Positions 19,069 through 28,245 of a stretch of 64,000 nucleotides of DNA are shown one piece after another. The translations under genes were made by a program, and so were the position numbers. Each line of letters opens with the position of its first letter. Position 1 is the stretch's first letter. A model generated the notes under the pieces. It worked only from the letters and a program-made list of their open reading frames with translations, made no database searches and had not been told where the DNA came from. Source of the stretch: Winogradskyella aurantiaca (GTDB taxonomy: Bacteria > Bacteroidota > Bacteroidia > Flavobacteriales > Flavobacteriaceae); the NCBI RefSeq assembly GCF_003362725.1, contig NZ_QKTV01000008.1, positions 1 through 64,000 on the forward strand, written 5' to 3'.

Positions 19069-19088
19069 CAACTATAACGTTATAGTTG
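19069..19088. promoter_or_regulatory. Perfect 20-bp palindrome, candidate operator
   Basis: The sequence CAACTATAACGTTATAGTTG is its own reverse complement over 20 bases. The AACGTT centre with a middle CpG resembles LacI-family (MalR/CcpA-like) operators. It lies 86-105 bases before the GH31 start. There is no loop and no T-run, so it is not a normal terminator for glgB. Confidence 0.55.
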
Positions 19089-19116
19089 GTAAACTAATCG
19101 AGTAATTCAGTCTTTA

Positions 19117-21024
19117 CTAACTGTACTTAAGGACGATAGCACCTAGTGGGGGAATATGAACACTTATACTTTGATCTCTGAACTGCCATGCCTCATTGGT
19201 TGTGGTTCGCATTTTGTTCTTGTAAGAACCACTACCAAAGTATTTCTTCTTATCGCTATTAAAAACCTCCTTTAGTTTTCCAGCTCTTGGCACACCCATC
19301 TTATAAGACTCTCTAGGCACAGGAGTCATGTTTAAAGCAATAATAAGGTCGTCCTTTTCCTGTTCTCCTTTACGTATGTAAACTAACACCGAGTTCTCAC
19401 TATCATTATAGTCAATCCATTCAAATCCTTCAGCTGAAAATTGCTTTTCATGTAAGGCTGGTTCATTTTTATAGAGCTTATTCAGATCCTTTATAAGTTC
19501 CTGGACCCCTTTGTGAGGATCGTACTGCAACAAGTGCCAATCAAGGCTCTGTTGAAAATTCCACTCTTCACTTTGGCCAAATTCTGCTCCTTGAAACAAT
19601 AAGTTGGTGCCAGGATGCGTAAACATGTAACTGTATAATAACCTCAAATTGGCAAAGCGTTGCCATTCATCACCGGGCATTCTTCCTAAAATTGAGTGCT
19701 TGCCATAAACCACCTCGTCATGACTTAAAGGAAGCATGAAATTCTCAGTAAAGGCATAGGTCATAGAAAAGGTAAGGTCGTTTTGATGATGTCTTCTATA
19801 AATAGGTTCTTTTGCAAAATACTGAAGTGTATCATGCATCCAACCCATCATCCATTTCATACCAAAACCCAGACCTCCTATGTATGTCGGCTTTGACACC
19901 ATTGGAAATGAGGTAGATTCTTCAGCTATGGTTTGTACATCGGGAAAATCTTTGTACACCGCCTCATTTAGTTCGCGCATAAATGCGATTGCCTCAAGGT
20001 TCTCTCTTCCACCAAACATATTAGGCTCCCATTCTCCATCTTCCCTACTATAATCTAGGAATAACATCGATGCAACTGCATCAACTCTTAAACCATCTGC
20101 ATGATACTGATCCAACCAAAAAATAGCATTACTAATTAAGAAAGACTTCACTTCATTTCGTCCGTAATTAAAAATCAAACTTTTCCAGTCAGGGTGATAC
20201 CCTTTGCGTCTATCGGGATGCTCATATAAGTGTGACCCGTCAAAAAAGCCCAGGCCATGAGCATCTTCCGGAAAATGAGAAGGCACCCAATCTAAAATAA
20301 TTCCAATGCCGTTTTGGTGAAGTTTATCCACTAAGAGCTTAAACTCTTCGGGATAGCCAAATCGTGAAGTGGGTGCAAAATAACCTGTTAACTGATATCC
20401 CCATGACGGATCATAAGGATACTCCATCACTGGCATTAATTCCACATGGGTGAAATTCATTTCTTTAACATAAGACACCAACTCATCAGCCAGTTCTACG
20501 TAGGATAAAAATCTGTTTTCTTCAATTTTCTTTTTCCATGATCCAAGATGCACTTCATAGACTGAAAACGGAGCAGTAATAGCATTGTTCTTTTTACGAA
20601 CTTTCATCCATTTAGAATCTTCCCATTTGTAGTCGTCATCCCATACAATAGAAGCTGTTTTTGGTGGGTGCTCACAACGTCGCGCATACGGATCCGCTTT
20701 TTCGGTTTTAATGTCGTTATTATGACTCTGAATCTTGTATTTATAGATATTACCCTTTCCTACATTTGGAATAAATCCTTCCCAGATTCCAGAGGCATCC
20801 CATCTGACGTTTAACTGATGTTCACCCTCTAGCCAAAAATTAAAATCTCCAACTACTGAAACCATCTTGGCACTAGGGGCCCAAACAGCAAAATATGTGC
20901 CTTCTTCTCCATCAACCTGGGTAATATATGAACCAAACTTTTCATAAAGCCGATAGTGTTTCCCCGACTTAAATAGATTGATGTCAAATTCTGTAAATCT
21001 GCTGTGTGCAATGACCTCTGCCAT
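19117..21024 (-). CDS. glgB: 1,4-alpha-glucan branching enzyme
   Basis: GlgB makes alpha-1,6 branches in glycogen-like glucan. The 635-residue protein has an N-terminal CBM48 domain (YFAVWAPSAKMVSVVGDFN), a GH13 barrel and a C-terminal beta domain. The nucleophile is Asp315 in GLRVDAVASM and the acid is Glu368 in TIAEES; PLSHDEVVYGK holds the third catalytic Asp. It lacks the extra N-terminal module of the long enterobacterial form. It begins 3 bases after the maltokinase gene, so the glgE-mak-glgB genes form one operon. Confidence 0.97.
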   Translation of the reverse strand: MAEVIAHSRFTEFDINLFKSGKHYRLYEKFGSYITQVDGEEGTYFAVWAPSAKMVSVVGDFNFWLEGEHQLNVRWDASGIWEGFIPNVGKGNIYKYKIQSHNNDIKTEKADPYARRCEHPPKTASIVWDDDYKWEDSKWMKVRKKNNAITAPFSVYEVHLGSWKKKIEENRFLSYVELADELVSYVKEMNFTHVELMPVMEYPYDPSWGYQLTGYFAPTSRFGYPEEFKLLVDKLHQNGIGIILDWVPSHFPEDAHGLGFFDGSHLYEHPDRRKGYHPDWKSLIFNYGRNEVKSFLISNAIFWLDQYHADGLRVDAVASMLFLDYSREDGEWEPNMFGGRENLEAIAFMRELNEAVYKDFPDVQTIAEESTSFPMVSKPTYIGGLGFGMKWMMGWMHDTLQYFAKEPIYRRHHQNDLTFSMTYAFTENFMLPLSHDEVVYGKHSILGRMPGDEWQRFANLRLLYSYMFTHPGTNLLFQGAEFGQSEEWNFQQSLDWHLLQYDPHKGVQELIKDLNKLYKNEPALHEKQFSAEGFEWIDYNDSENSVLVYIRKGEQEKDDLIIALNMTPVPRESYKMGVPRAGKLKEVFNSDKKKYFGSGSYKNKMRTTTNEAWQFRDQSISVHIPPLGAIVLKYS

Positions 21025-21027
21025 GAA

Positions 21028-22662
21028 TTAGTTATTAATAATATTAGAAATGCCTTTTAATGGAATAACGGCCCATCTTGGACGCGAATTGAGCTCGTAG
21101 CCCAATTCATAAACAGCCTTTTCTAACAGTGAATATTTTAATAAAAACAAGCGCTCTTGCTCGTAGCCAATATTGATATTGGCATTTTGAATTTCAACAA
21201 CATAAGTCCCCAGAAACAGCCCAACGAAATACTGGTATAAAATTTCACCAGCTTCAAATAATTCTGCCTGATCATTTTTATAGGTCTCTGCATTGTTAAA
21301 AATAGTCGCATAAATTGCATAATGAAACGACCTAAACAAGCCAGCTACATCCTTTAAAGGTGGCTGCTTAACCTTTCGATCTCTGATAGTACTCTCTGGC
21401 TCCCCTTCAAAGTCAAGAATGTAAAAATCATCATCCTTAACAAGAATCTGCCCTAAGTGATAATCTCCATGTACTCTTAGTCGTTCACTTTTTAATTTAG
21501 TCCAATCAAACTGAACGAAGCGTTTTCTTATGTCATTTTTCTTTTCAAGAAACTCTTCTGCTAGATCCAAGGCCAGACCATCCAATTTATGCAGGTTATT
21601 TTCAACAGCATTCAAACGATTCTGAAACTGGTACAAAAGACGATTCTTCAACCACACGGTGTAATCTCCATTAAAACGGGTTGGAGTAAAGGCAGTGTCT
21701 TCAAATTCAGAACCTAAGGCAATATGCATTTCAGCCGTTCTTGTAGCCAATTGCTGGATCTTAGTAAACACATTTAATCCTGCCCAATCTATAATCTGAG
21801 GCGGAATGTCCCTAATATCCATACGATGAAAATCTATCGTTTTTGGCAAACGTGATATTTGAATGTTTTTATATTCTAGATTACGAAATACCTTATCAAT
21901 TTCTTTCTGCATATAATCCCATGCATCACCTTGATTAGGGACCATTTCCTGCATTAATCCAATCGTAATATTGGTCCCTTCATGATCCTTTATCTGAATA
22001 CTTCCTAAATAAGCTGGAGTATTTTTAAACTCTTTCTTTTCAGATAAGAAACGACTCATCTCATAATCTGGATTGCGATCAGCATAAATACGTCTAAAGA
22101 ACTTTAGAACATATTTCTCATTGTAAACAATAGAGGTATTACTTTGTTCAAGTCCCATAAATCGTGACGACTCATACTGACAATCCCTGAAAATATGACT
22201 CTTATTGTATTGAACTCTAGTGGTGTCATTTGGGAGCGCGTTTAAGATACGCTCAAACACTACCTTTCTGAAAGATTCAAGGTTGGTCGCCTCAATGATA
22301 AAGCCTTCCTGATTTTGAATACTAATCGGCAAAATGCGATCTGCCTGAGCAAAACTTTCATCCGAAACAAAGGCAATTGGTAAAAAGTAGTGTTGGTAAA
22401 AAGCTTCCACAAAATTAACTTCCAGAAGTAAGCCATAGTATACTTCTTCTTTGTGCTGAAGTCTAAAATACTCGGATAACTCAATGTACTTTAGCTTACT
22501 GGATTTTCCGCCATACCACCGCTGCCTTATAATGTACTTTTCTAAAACCTCTGACAGAAAGATTTCTACGAAATCTTCATTCTCCATAAGTTCTTCCCAG
22601 ACGACATCAAAATTATAGGGAGGTTGTTTTAAAGCGCTAGCTTTTGCAGTCTTATTGGCCAT
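21028..22662 (-). CDS. mak: Maltokinase-like phosphotransferase
   Basis: Maltokinase uses ATP to convert maltose to maltose 1-phosphate, the substrate of GlgE. The 544-residue protein shows the N-terminal IIRQRWYGGKSSK segment typical of Mak N-terminal domains. It has a kinase-like core with the catalytic loop VHGDYHLGQILV and the metal-binding YILDFEGEP. In many bacteria this domain is fused to trehalose synthase (TreS), but no GH13 TreS part is present here. Assignment rests on these motifs plus position exactly between glgE and glgB (2- and 3-base gaps). A related aminoglycoside-kinase-fold function is the alternative. Confidence 0.88.
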   Translation of the reverse strand: MANKTAKASALKQPPYNFDVVWEELMENEDFVEIFLSEVLEKYIIRQRWYGGKSSKLKYIELSEYFRLQHKEEVYYGLLLEVNFVEAFYQHYFLPIAFVSDESFAQADRILPISIQNQEGFIIEATNLESFRKVVFERILNALPNDTTRVQYNKSHIFRDCQYESSRFMGLEQSNTSIVYNEKYVLKFFRRIYADRNPDYEMSRFLSEKKEFKNTPAYLGSIQIKDHEGTNITIGLMQEMVPNQGDAWDYMQKEIDKVFRNLEYKNIQISRLPKTIDFHRMDIRDIPPQIIDWAGLNVFTKIQQLATRTAEMHIALGSEFEDTAFTPTRFNGDYTVWLKNRLLYQFQNRLNAVENNLHKLDGLALDLAEEFLEKKNDIRKRFVQFDWTKLKSERLRVHGDYHLGQILVKDDDFYILDFEGEPESTIRDRKVKQPPLKDVAGLFRSFHYAIYATIFNNAETYKNDQAELFEAGEILYQYFVGLFLGTYVVEIQNANINIGYEQERLFLLKYSLLEKAVYELGYELNSRPRWAVIPLKGISNIINN

Positions 22663-22664
22663 TG

Positions 22665-24602
22665 TTATTTAATAATCTTAAATATATGAAATGGCAAACT
22701 AGGATGCAACTCAACAAAATTCCATTCATCATACCAATTATAACTGTTTCCAGTAAAAAGATCCTGAATGGTTATTTGCTGCCCTGTATGAATGCCAAAT
22801 TCCCCTAATGGTATTTGAACTGTTCCTTGTTGAGCATAATAAGGATCCAAACTTATTATAATTAATAATTCATTGGCTCTATCATGATTCCACTTATAAA
22901 AAGCAATCAGGTTATCATTTTCAATATGACAGAATCGTATGTTATTAGTCTGCTGAAGGGCTGGCTGTTCGTGCCTAATGGAATTGATTTTTGAAATCAC
23001 AGCCGTCAATTTATTTTGAACATCCCAGTTATAATGACAAAGTTGAAACTTCTCAGACATGTAATACTCTTCTTTTCCAGGAATGGCCTCATTTATCATT
23101 TGTTCAAACACAGGACCATAAATACCGATATTTGAACTCATGGTTGCCGCAAGAGCATAACGCTGTATAAATCGACTTTCGTTAGCTCCTTGCAAATGAT
23201 AAGGGTTAATGTCCGGAGTATTAGGCCAGAAATTTGGTCGCATATACTCACGCTGATCCGTTGTGGTCAATTCTGTAAGATATTCTGTTAACTCGTGCTT
23301 GGTAACTCGCCATGTAAAATAGGTATACGACTGAGAGTAACCCTGCTTTGCTAGTTGTTGCATCACCTTTGGCTTGGTGAAGGCCTCTGCCAAAAAGATT
23401 ATATCCTGATGCTTTTTCTTGACTTCAGAAATGATCCAATTCCAGAAGAAGTATGGCTTGGTATGGGGGTTATCTACTCTAAATACTTTAATACCGCAAT
23501 CAATCCAATACATTAATATATCCAGACATTCATCCCACAACGCCTTATAATCTTCACTTTCCCAATAAATGGGCAATATATCCTGATATTTCTTTGGAGG
23601 GTTCTCGGCATATTGAACGGTACCATCAGGTCTCCATTTAAACCAGGAAGGGTGGTCGGTCACCCAGGGATGATCAGGAGCAGCTTGAAGCGCATAATCC
23701 ATAGCTACCTCTATACCCAAGTCAGCTGCCTTCTCAACTAATCTTTTAAAGTCCTCAACTGTCCCTAACTGCGGATGGATATCCTTGTGCCCCCCTTCTG
23801 GAGATCCTATTCCCCACGCAGATCCTACGTCTCCTTCAAATGCCTCTGTCGTGTTGTTTTTTCCTTTTCTATTCACATAACCAATTGGATGTACTGGAGG
23901 AAAATAGAGCGTATCAAACCCCATCTCTGCTATTCTTGGTAATAAACGCTCACAATCCTTAAAGGTGCCATGCTGCCCTTCTACTTCTGAAGCTGATCTT
24001 GGAAAGAATTCATACCATGTACTAAAGAGGGCCTTCTTACGATCGACATATACCTTAAGATCCTTTGATGTATTGGAGAGAAACTTCTCTGGATACTTGA
24101 TAAACAAATTATGAAGCTCTGCACTTTTAGCAACTTCAACAGCCTCCTCATAACTTGACTCCTTGTCAAAAACACCAATGCAATACTCTAAATAGTCTTT
24201 TTCAGATTTTGTAACGCGGTTTAAAAGCGGTTTTAAATAGGTGATTCCCTCTAAAAGTTCAGAGGTTACTTTTTGACCGTCTTCAATCTTTCGCTCAATA
24301 CCATGCTGCCAATTTAAAGCGTAATCCACCCAAGCTTCTACTTTATAGGTGTAGAATCCTTGACGTTCCACCACAAAACTCGCCTGCCATTCATCATTGA
24401 CAAGGAGTTGCATTCTGGATTCGCTCCAATTTTTGGCATCCTCATGCTTGTAAAGTACTGATGCAGCAATTACATCATGGCCATCCACGAGAACATGAGC
24501 GTCCACCTGGACAACCTCGTTTACGATTCGCTTAATAAAAAAATCGCCACCGTTAATTTGAGGCGATACATAATCAACAACAACTCGCTTTTGATTTTGC
24601 AT
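22665..24602 (-). CDS. glgE: Alpha-1,4-glucan:maltose-1-phosphate maltosyltransferase
   Basis: GlgE extends alpha-glucan chains with maltose from maltose 1-phosphate. The 645-residue protein has the GH13_3 layout: an N-terminal domain, then the barrel. Asp377 in KVFRVDNPHTKP is the nucleophile and Glu406 in IFLAEAFTKP the acid; their spacing of 29 residues equals that of the Streptomyces enzyme. WRPDGTVQYAENPPKKYQDI and LYFPPVHPIGYVNRKGKNN are typical of the family. It is the first gene of the glgE-mak-glgB operon. The 266-base gap to the divergent lpdA gene should hold its promoter; TAATTTCG on the minus strand near 24635 is a weak candidate. Confidence 0.95.
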   Translation of the reverse strand: MQNQKRVVVDYVSPQINGGDFFIKRIVNEVVQVDAHVLVDGHDVIAASVLYKHEDAKNWSESRMQLLVNDEWQASFVVERQGFYTYKVEAWVDYALNWQHGIERKIEDGQKVTSELLEGITYLKPLLNRVTKSEKDYLEYCIGVFDKESSYEEAVEVAKSAELHNLFIKYPEKFLSNTSKDLKVYVDRKKALFSTWYEFFPRSASEVEGQHGTFKDCERLLPRIAEMGFDTLYFPPVHPIGYVNRKGKNNTTEAFEGDVGSAWGIGSPEGGHKDIHPQLGTVEDFKRLVEKAADLGIEVAMDYALQAAPDHPWVTDHPSWFKWRPDGTVQYAENPPKKYQDILPIYWESEDYKALWDECLDILMYWIDCGIKVFRVDNPHTKPYFFWNWIISEVKKKHQDIIFLAEAFTKPKVMQQLAKQGYSQSYTYFTWRVTKHELTEYLTELTTTDQREYMRPNFWPNTPDINPYHLQGANESRFIQRYALAATMSSNIGIYGPVFEQMINEAIPGKEEYYMSEKFQLCHYNWDVQNKLTAVISKINSIRHEQPALQQTNNIRFCHIENDNLIAFYKWNHDRANELLIIISLDPYYAQQGTVQIPLGEFGIHTGQQITIQDLFTGNSYNWYDEWNFVELHPSLPFHIFKIIK

Positions 24603-24831
24603 TATTGGAAAAAATTTGCGTTCAGATTTCGAAATTAATAAAATTAGGCTTGACTCCTAGACACTTGAGTCTATTATTGAGCTTATCAACATATTACAAC
24701 GATTGCGTAATTAATTCATATTAATTCTAATTTAAAATATGATTGGTTTTTAAAGATTTTGATCCAATTGGGCTTAATGATACGTCTGGGTGATATCCCT
24801 TTTTGTTGTTTAATAATACATTTAGGTTTTG

Positions 24832-24839
24832 TAAATTCG
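24832..24839 (+). promoter_or_regulatory. Candidate -7 box of the lpdA promoter
   Basis: TAAATTCG matches TAnnTTTG except for one T to C change. A TTG at 24806-24808 lies 23 bases upstream. The transcript would start near 24843, about 26 bases before the lpdA ATG. Confidence 0.4.
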
Positions 24840-24868
24840 TAGCCTGAAAAATTATTAATAATCTTCAC

Positions 24869-26245
24869 ATGAGTAAATACGATATTATAGTACTTGGAAG
24901 TGGTCCCGGAGGCTATGTAACAGCAATTAGAGCAAGTCAACTTGGGTTTAAAACTGCTATAGTAGAAAAAGAGAGTTTAGGTGGTGTTTGTTTGAATTGG
25001 GGCTGTATTCCAACCAAAGCTTTATTAAAATCAGCACAGGTGTTCGAATATTTAAAACATGCTGAAGATTACGGTCTTAAAGTGAAGGATGCTGAGCACG
25101 ATTTTGATGCAGTTGTTAAGCGTAGTCGTGGAGTTGCTGATGGTATGAGTAACGGGGTTAAGTTCTTAATGAAAAAGAACAAAATCGATGTTATTGAAGG
25201 CTATGGGAAAATAAAACCTGGTAAAAAGGTGGAAGTAGAAGGTACCGACTATGAAGCTGATCATATAATCATTGCGACTGGAGCGCGTTCTCGTGAGTTG
25301 CCAAGTTTACCTCAGGACGGTAAAAAGGTTATTGGCTACAGAAAGGCCATGACCCTTGAAAAACAACCAAAGAAAATGATTGTTGTTGGATCTGGTGCCA
25401 TTGGAGTAGAATTTGCCTACTTCTACAATTCTATGGGAACTGAAGTTACCATCGTTGAATATATGCCCAAAATTGTACCTGTTGAAGATGACGAGGTGTC
25501 CAAACAACTAGAGCGTAGTTTTAAAAAGAACGGCATTAAGATAATGACTTCAGCTGAAGTCACCTCTGTAGATACTTCTGGAACAGGAGTTAAAGCCACA
25601 GTAAAAACCAAAAAAGGAGAAGAGGTATTAGAGGCTGATATTGTTTTATCTGCTGTTGGTATTAAATCAAATATTGAAAATATAGGATTGGAAGATGTTG
25701 GTATCGCCGTAGACAGAGATAAAATCCTTGTTAACCCTTACTATCAAACGAATATTCCTGGTTACTATGCTATTGGGGATGTAACACCAGGTCAAGCCTT
25801 GGCACACGTTGCTTCTGCTGAAGGAATTTTGTGTGTTGAAAAAATAGCAGGGATGCATGTGGAACCAATAGATTATGGCAACATACCTGGATGTACTTAT
25901 TGCACACCAGAAGTTGCTAGTGTTGGGTTAACTGAAGCTCAAGCCAAAGAACAAGGACTGGATGTAAAGATTGGTAAATTCCCATTCTCTGCGTCCGGAA
26001 AAGCCAGTGCTGGTGGTAATAAGGAAGGTTTTGTAAAGGTGATTTTCGATGCCAAATATGGTGAGTGGTTAGGCTGCCATATGATTGGTACTGGTGTCAC
26101 CGATATGATTGCGGAGGCCGTTTTAGGTAGAAAACTGGAAACCACAGGACATGAAGTATTAAAGGCAGTTCACCCACACCCGACCATGAGTGAGGCGGTA
26201 ATGGAAGCTGTGGCCGACGCCTACGACGAAGTAATTCATTTATAA
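24869..26245 (+). CDS. lpdA: Dihydrolipoyl dehydrogenase (E3)
   Basis: E3 reoxidises the lipoamide arms of the 2-oxo-acid dehydrogenase and glycine cleavage complexes using FAD and NAD. The 458-residue protein begins with the FAD Rossmann motif GSGPGGYVTAIRA. The redox disulfide is GGVCLNWGCIPTKALLK, the NAD site VVGSGAIGVEFAYF, the second FAD motif YAIGDVTPG, and the catalytic His-Glu is in HPHPTMSEAVMEA. It stands alone between the glucan operon and a terminator, so it is not tied to one particular complex. Confidence 0.97.
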   Translation: MSKYDIIVLGSGPGGYVTAIRASQLGFKTAIVEKESLGGVCLNWGCIPTKALLKSAQVFEYLKHAEDYGLKVKDAEHDFDAVVKRSRGVADGMSNGVKFLMKKNKIDVIEGYGKIKPGKKVEVEGTDYEADHIIIATGARSRELPSLPQDGKKVIGYRKAMTLEKQPKKMIVVGSGAIGVEFAYFYNSMGTEVTIVEYMPKIVPVEDDEVSKQLERSFKKNGIKIMTSAEVTSVDTSGTGVKATVKTKKGEEVLEADIVLSAVGIKSNIENIGLEDVGIAVDRDKILVNPYYQTNIPGYYAIGDVTPGQALAHVASAEGILCVEKIAGMHVEPIDYGNIPGCTYCTPEVASVGLTEAQAKEQGLDVKIGKFPFSASGKASAGGNKEGFVKVIFDAKYGEWLGCHMIGTGVTDMIAEAVLGRKLETTGHEVLKAVHPHPTMSEAVMEAVADAYDEVIHL

Positions 26246-26267
26246 TAATACGCTCTCTAAATATATT

Positions 26268-26293
26268 AAAGCGGCTTTATGGCCGCTTTTTTA
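26268..26293 (+). terminator. Intrinsic terminator of lpdA
   Basis: Stem AAAGCGGC (26268-26275) with GCCGCTTT (26282-26289) and a six-base loop, followed by a T-run to 26292. The stop of the converging gene lies immediately next to it at 26291. Confidence 0.9.
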
Positions 26294-26995
26294 TTTTGCT
26301 ATCAAATCCAAATACCAAAATCTTGTGTCCCAGGATTTGGAATCATCGTTAGACGCCGTGCCATAGGTTCGCAATACTTTTTCCCCTTCATCAAATCCAA
26401 CTGGTCGCTTAAAAATAGGACCGTCGTATACAAAGGTGTGGAATTCGCCATTTTCACCACAAGGATCCACATATTCGGGCAAGTCCTTTAAAAAATCATT
26501 ATCAATAATTCTGCCTAAAAAAGAAGGATCCAGTTTATCAGCATTTATACATACAGGTATCGCCTTAAACCCTAAATCTATAAACTCCTCAAGCAACTCC
26601 CGAGTATCTTTTTTCCACAGAGGATAAACTAGTTCCATAGAATAACCTTCGTGTATAGATTCCCTAAAGTCCTTTAAATCTTCTAAAAATATATCCCCAT
26701 AGATACTATGAGTAATACCACTAGAAATCAGTTTGGTTACCAAATCTTTCATTTGTTCGCTGTAAGCTTCCATCGATACATCCCCAGAGAAGAAGATTTT
26801 TTTTAGTGGTAATCCTATAGCTTCTGCCTGAACATCAAGAAGTTCCTCTTGTAAACCGTGCATCGAAACGCGCTTAAAATTTTGATTGACATTAGTTACA
26901 AGAGATTCAACCGTATAATTTTTAGAGTTTAGTATGTGGTATAAAGCCAGAGCAGAGTCCTTACCGGTACTCCAATTGAAAACACTGGGATGCAT
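26291..26995 (-). CDS. Dph6-related ATP pyrophosphatase domain protein
   Basis: A 234-residue protein of the adenine-nucleotide alpha-hydrolase (PP-loop) type. The N-terminal FNWSTGKDSALALYH is the PP-loop. The GDIFLEDLKDFRE segment is characteristic of the Dph6/diphthine-ammonia-ligase-like domain. Bacteria have no diphthamide, so another amidation or adenylation substrate is likely; it is unknown. Its ATG directly follows the aroQ stop (TAAATG), so the two genes are coupled. Confidence 0.85.
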   Translation of the reverse strand: MHPSVFNWSTGKDSALALYHILNSKNYTVESLVTNVNQNFKRVSMHGLQEELLDVQAEAIGLPLKKIFFSGDVSMEAYSEQMKDLVTKLISSGITHSIYGDIFLEDLKDFRESIHEGYSMELVYPLWKKDTRELLEEFIDLGFKAIPVCINADKLDPSFLGRIIDNDFLKDLPEYVDPCGENGEFHTFVYDGPIFKRPVGFDEGEKVLRTYGTASNDDSKSWDTRFWYLDLIAK

Positions 26996-27409
26996 TTATA
27001 AAAAACTTTCTATCGCCAGTTTATAGCTTTGTAGACCAAAACCAAGAATTACTCCCTTTACATGTGGGGATATGTAAGAATGGTGCCTAAATTCTTCCCT
27101 TGAAAACGTATTAGATATATGCACCTCAATAACCGGCGTTTCTATGGCTTTTATAGCATCACCAATGCCCACAGAAGTATGGGTATAAGCAGCAGCATTT
27201 AAAATGATGCCATCATAATCAAATCCAGCTTTCTGAATGGCATCAATGAGCTCCCCTTCAATATTGGACTGTATATAGTCAAAATTCACCCCTGGGTAGC
27301 TATTTTTTAGCTCTTGCAAATAGTCATCGAAAGTGAGACTTCCATAAATTTCTGGTTCCCGTTTACCTAATAGATTAAGGTTTGGGCCGTTAATGATGAT
27401 AAGTTTCAT
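26996..27409 (-). CDS. aroQ: Type II 3-dehydroquinate dehydratase
   Basis: AroQ performs the third step of the shikimate pathway in the cytoplasm. The 137-residue protein has the N-terminal IIINGPNLNLLGKREPEIYG with the catalytic Tyr region, then ILNAAAYTHTSVGI and EVHISNTFSREEFRHHS. The length is slightly short but normal for the type II dodecameric enzyme. It is the first gene of a pair with the Dph6-like gene and lies just behind the terminator of the outer-membrane gene upstream. Confidence 0.97.
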   Translation of the reverse strand: MKLIIINGPNLNLLGKREPEIYGSLTFDDYLQELKNSYPGVNFDYIQSNIEGELIDAIQKAGFDYDGIILNAAAYTHTSVGIGDAIKAIETPVIEVHISNTFSREEFRHHSYISPHVKGVILGFGLQSYKLAIESFL

Positions 27410-27432
27410 AGGGCTTAAAGATAACTATCCTT

Positions 27433-27461
27433 AAAAAAAAAACCGAGTCAAATGCTCGGTT
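27433..27461 (-). terminator. Intrinsic terminator, minus strand
   Basis: Stem AACCGAG (27441-27447) with CTCGGTT (27455-27461), seven-base loop. On the minus strand a run of ten U follows (A-run 27433-27442). It ends the outer-membrane protein gene at 27469-28101 before aroQ. Confidence 0.88.
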
Positions 27462-27468
27462 CTTCAAT

Positions 27469-28101
27469 TTATAACTGAAATAATACTCCTAAATTAAAGG
27501 AGGATCGTCTATTGGTAATGGAGTTAGTAAAGGGATTCTCTACAAAAATATCGCTCAGACCTAGTTGTTCATCATACTCAATGAAGAGTCGAGTTCTTTC
27601 ATTTAGTCTAAAGGCATACCCAATGCCTAAAGTAAGACCAAAATCAGTACTATTAAGCAATTCTTTGACATCAAGACTTAATGTCGTGTCTTTGGCGCTA
27701 GTTAAAAATCCAACATAACCACCAAAGTTTAAATACCAGTTTCTACGTTTTCCAAAATGCCAATTAGCCATAACAGGAATTGATAGATAAGACAATCTAA
27801 AATCTGTAATTATAGTATTAAACTCTTCATCGGTAACAAAGCCGTCACCCCAACCTTTATTATCATAGATTAGCCTCATTTTAATCCCCCACCTATCAGA
27901 AAAGTAATACTCGCCTGAAGCGGCAATATTAAAGGCTGTATAACCACCATTCGCGGTTTCACCTTCAAAATCGGAAATTGTAGCGAAATTAATACCGCCA
28001 CCAAATCCTAATTCTATATCACCCTTTGAAGCTTGAGCAAATGACAGATTAAAAGTCATCACTATAATTAAAAATCCAACTAATTGTAATGTTTTATTCA
28101 T
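27469..28101 (-). CDS. Outer-membrane beta-barrel protein (PorT-like fold)
   Basis: A 210-residue protein with a signal peptide ending near LSFAQA. It has a run of amphipathic strands (IELGFGGGINFATIS, GEYYFSDRWGIKMRLIYDNKGWG, LSYLSIPVMANWHFG, WYLNFGGYVGFLTSA) and ends with SSFNLGVLFQL. This is the common Bacteroidota outer-membrane barrel domain (OMP_b-brl_2 type). No specific function can be given; it is a stand-alone gene with its own terminator. Confidence 0.85.
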   Translation of the reverse strand: MNKTLQLVGFLIIVMTFNLSFAQASKGDIELGFGGGINFATISDFEGETANGGYTAFNIAASGEYYFSDRWGIKMRLIYDNKGWGDGFVTDEEFNTIITDFRLSYLSIPVMANWHFGKRRNWYLNFGGYVGFLTSAKDTTLSLDVKELLNSTDFGLTLGIGYAFRLNERTRLFIEYDEQLGLSDIFVENPFTNSITNRRSSFNLGVLFQL

Positions 28102-28245
28102 GAATTAAGAGTTAAAAGTTTAAATCAAATGTAACTCTTAATGGACAAATTATTAAAGAATTTTCTTATAAAATTGATGAAATTAATTTATGGTCTTCAA
28201 AATCAAAGAAATAAGAAATTTAGACCTGTATAAACGGAATAACTG

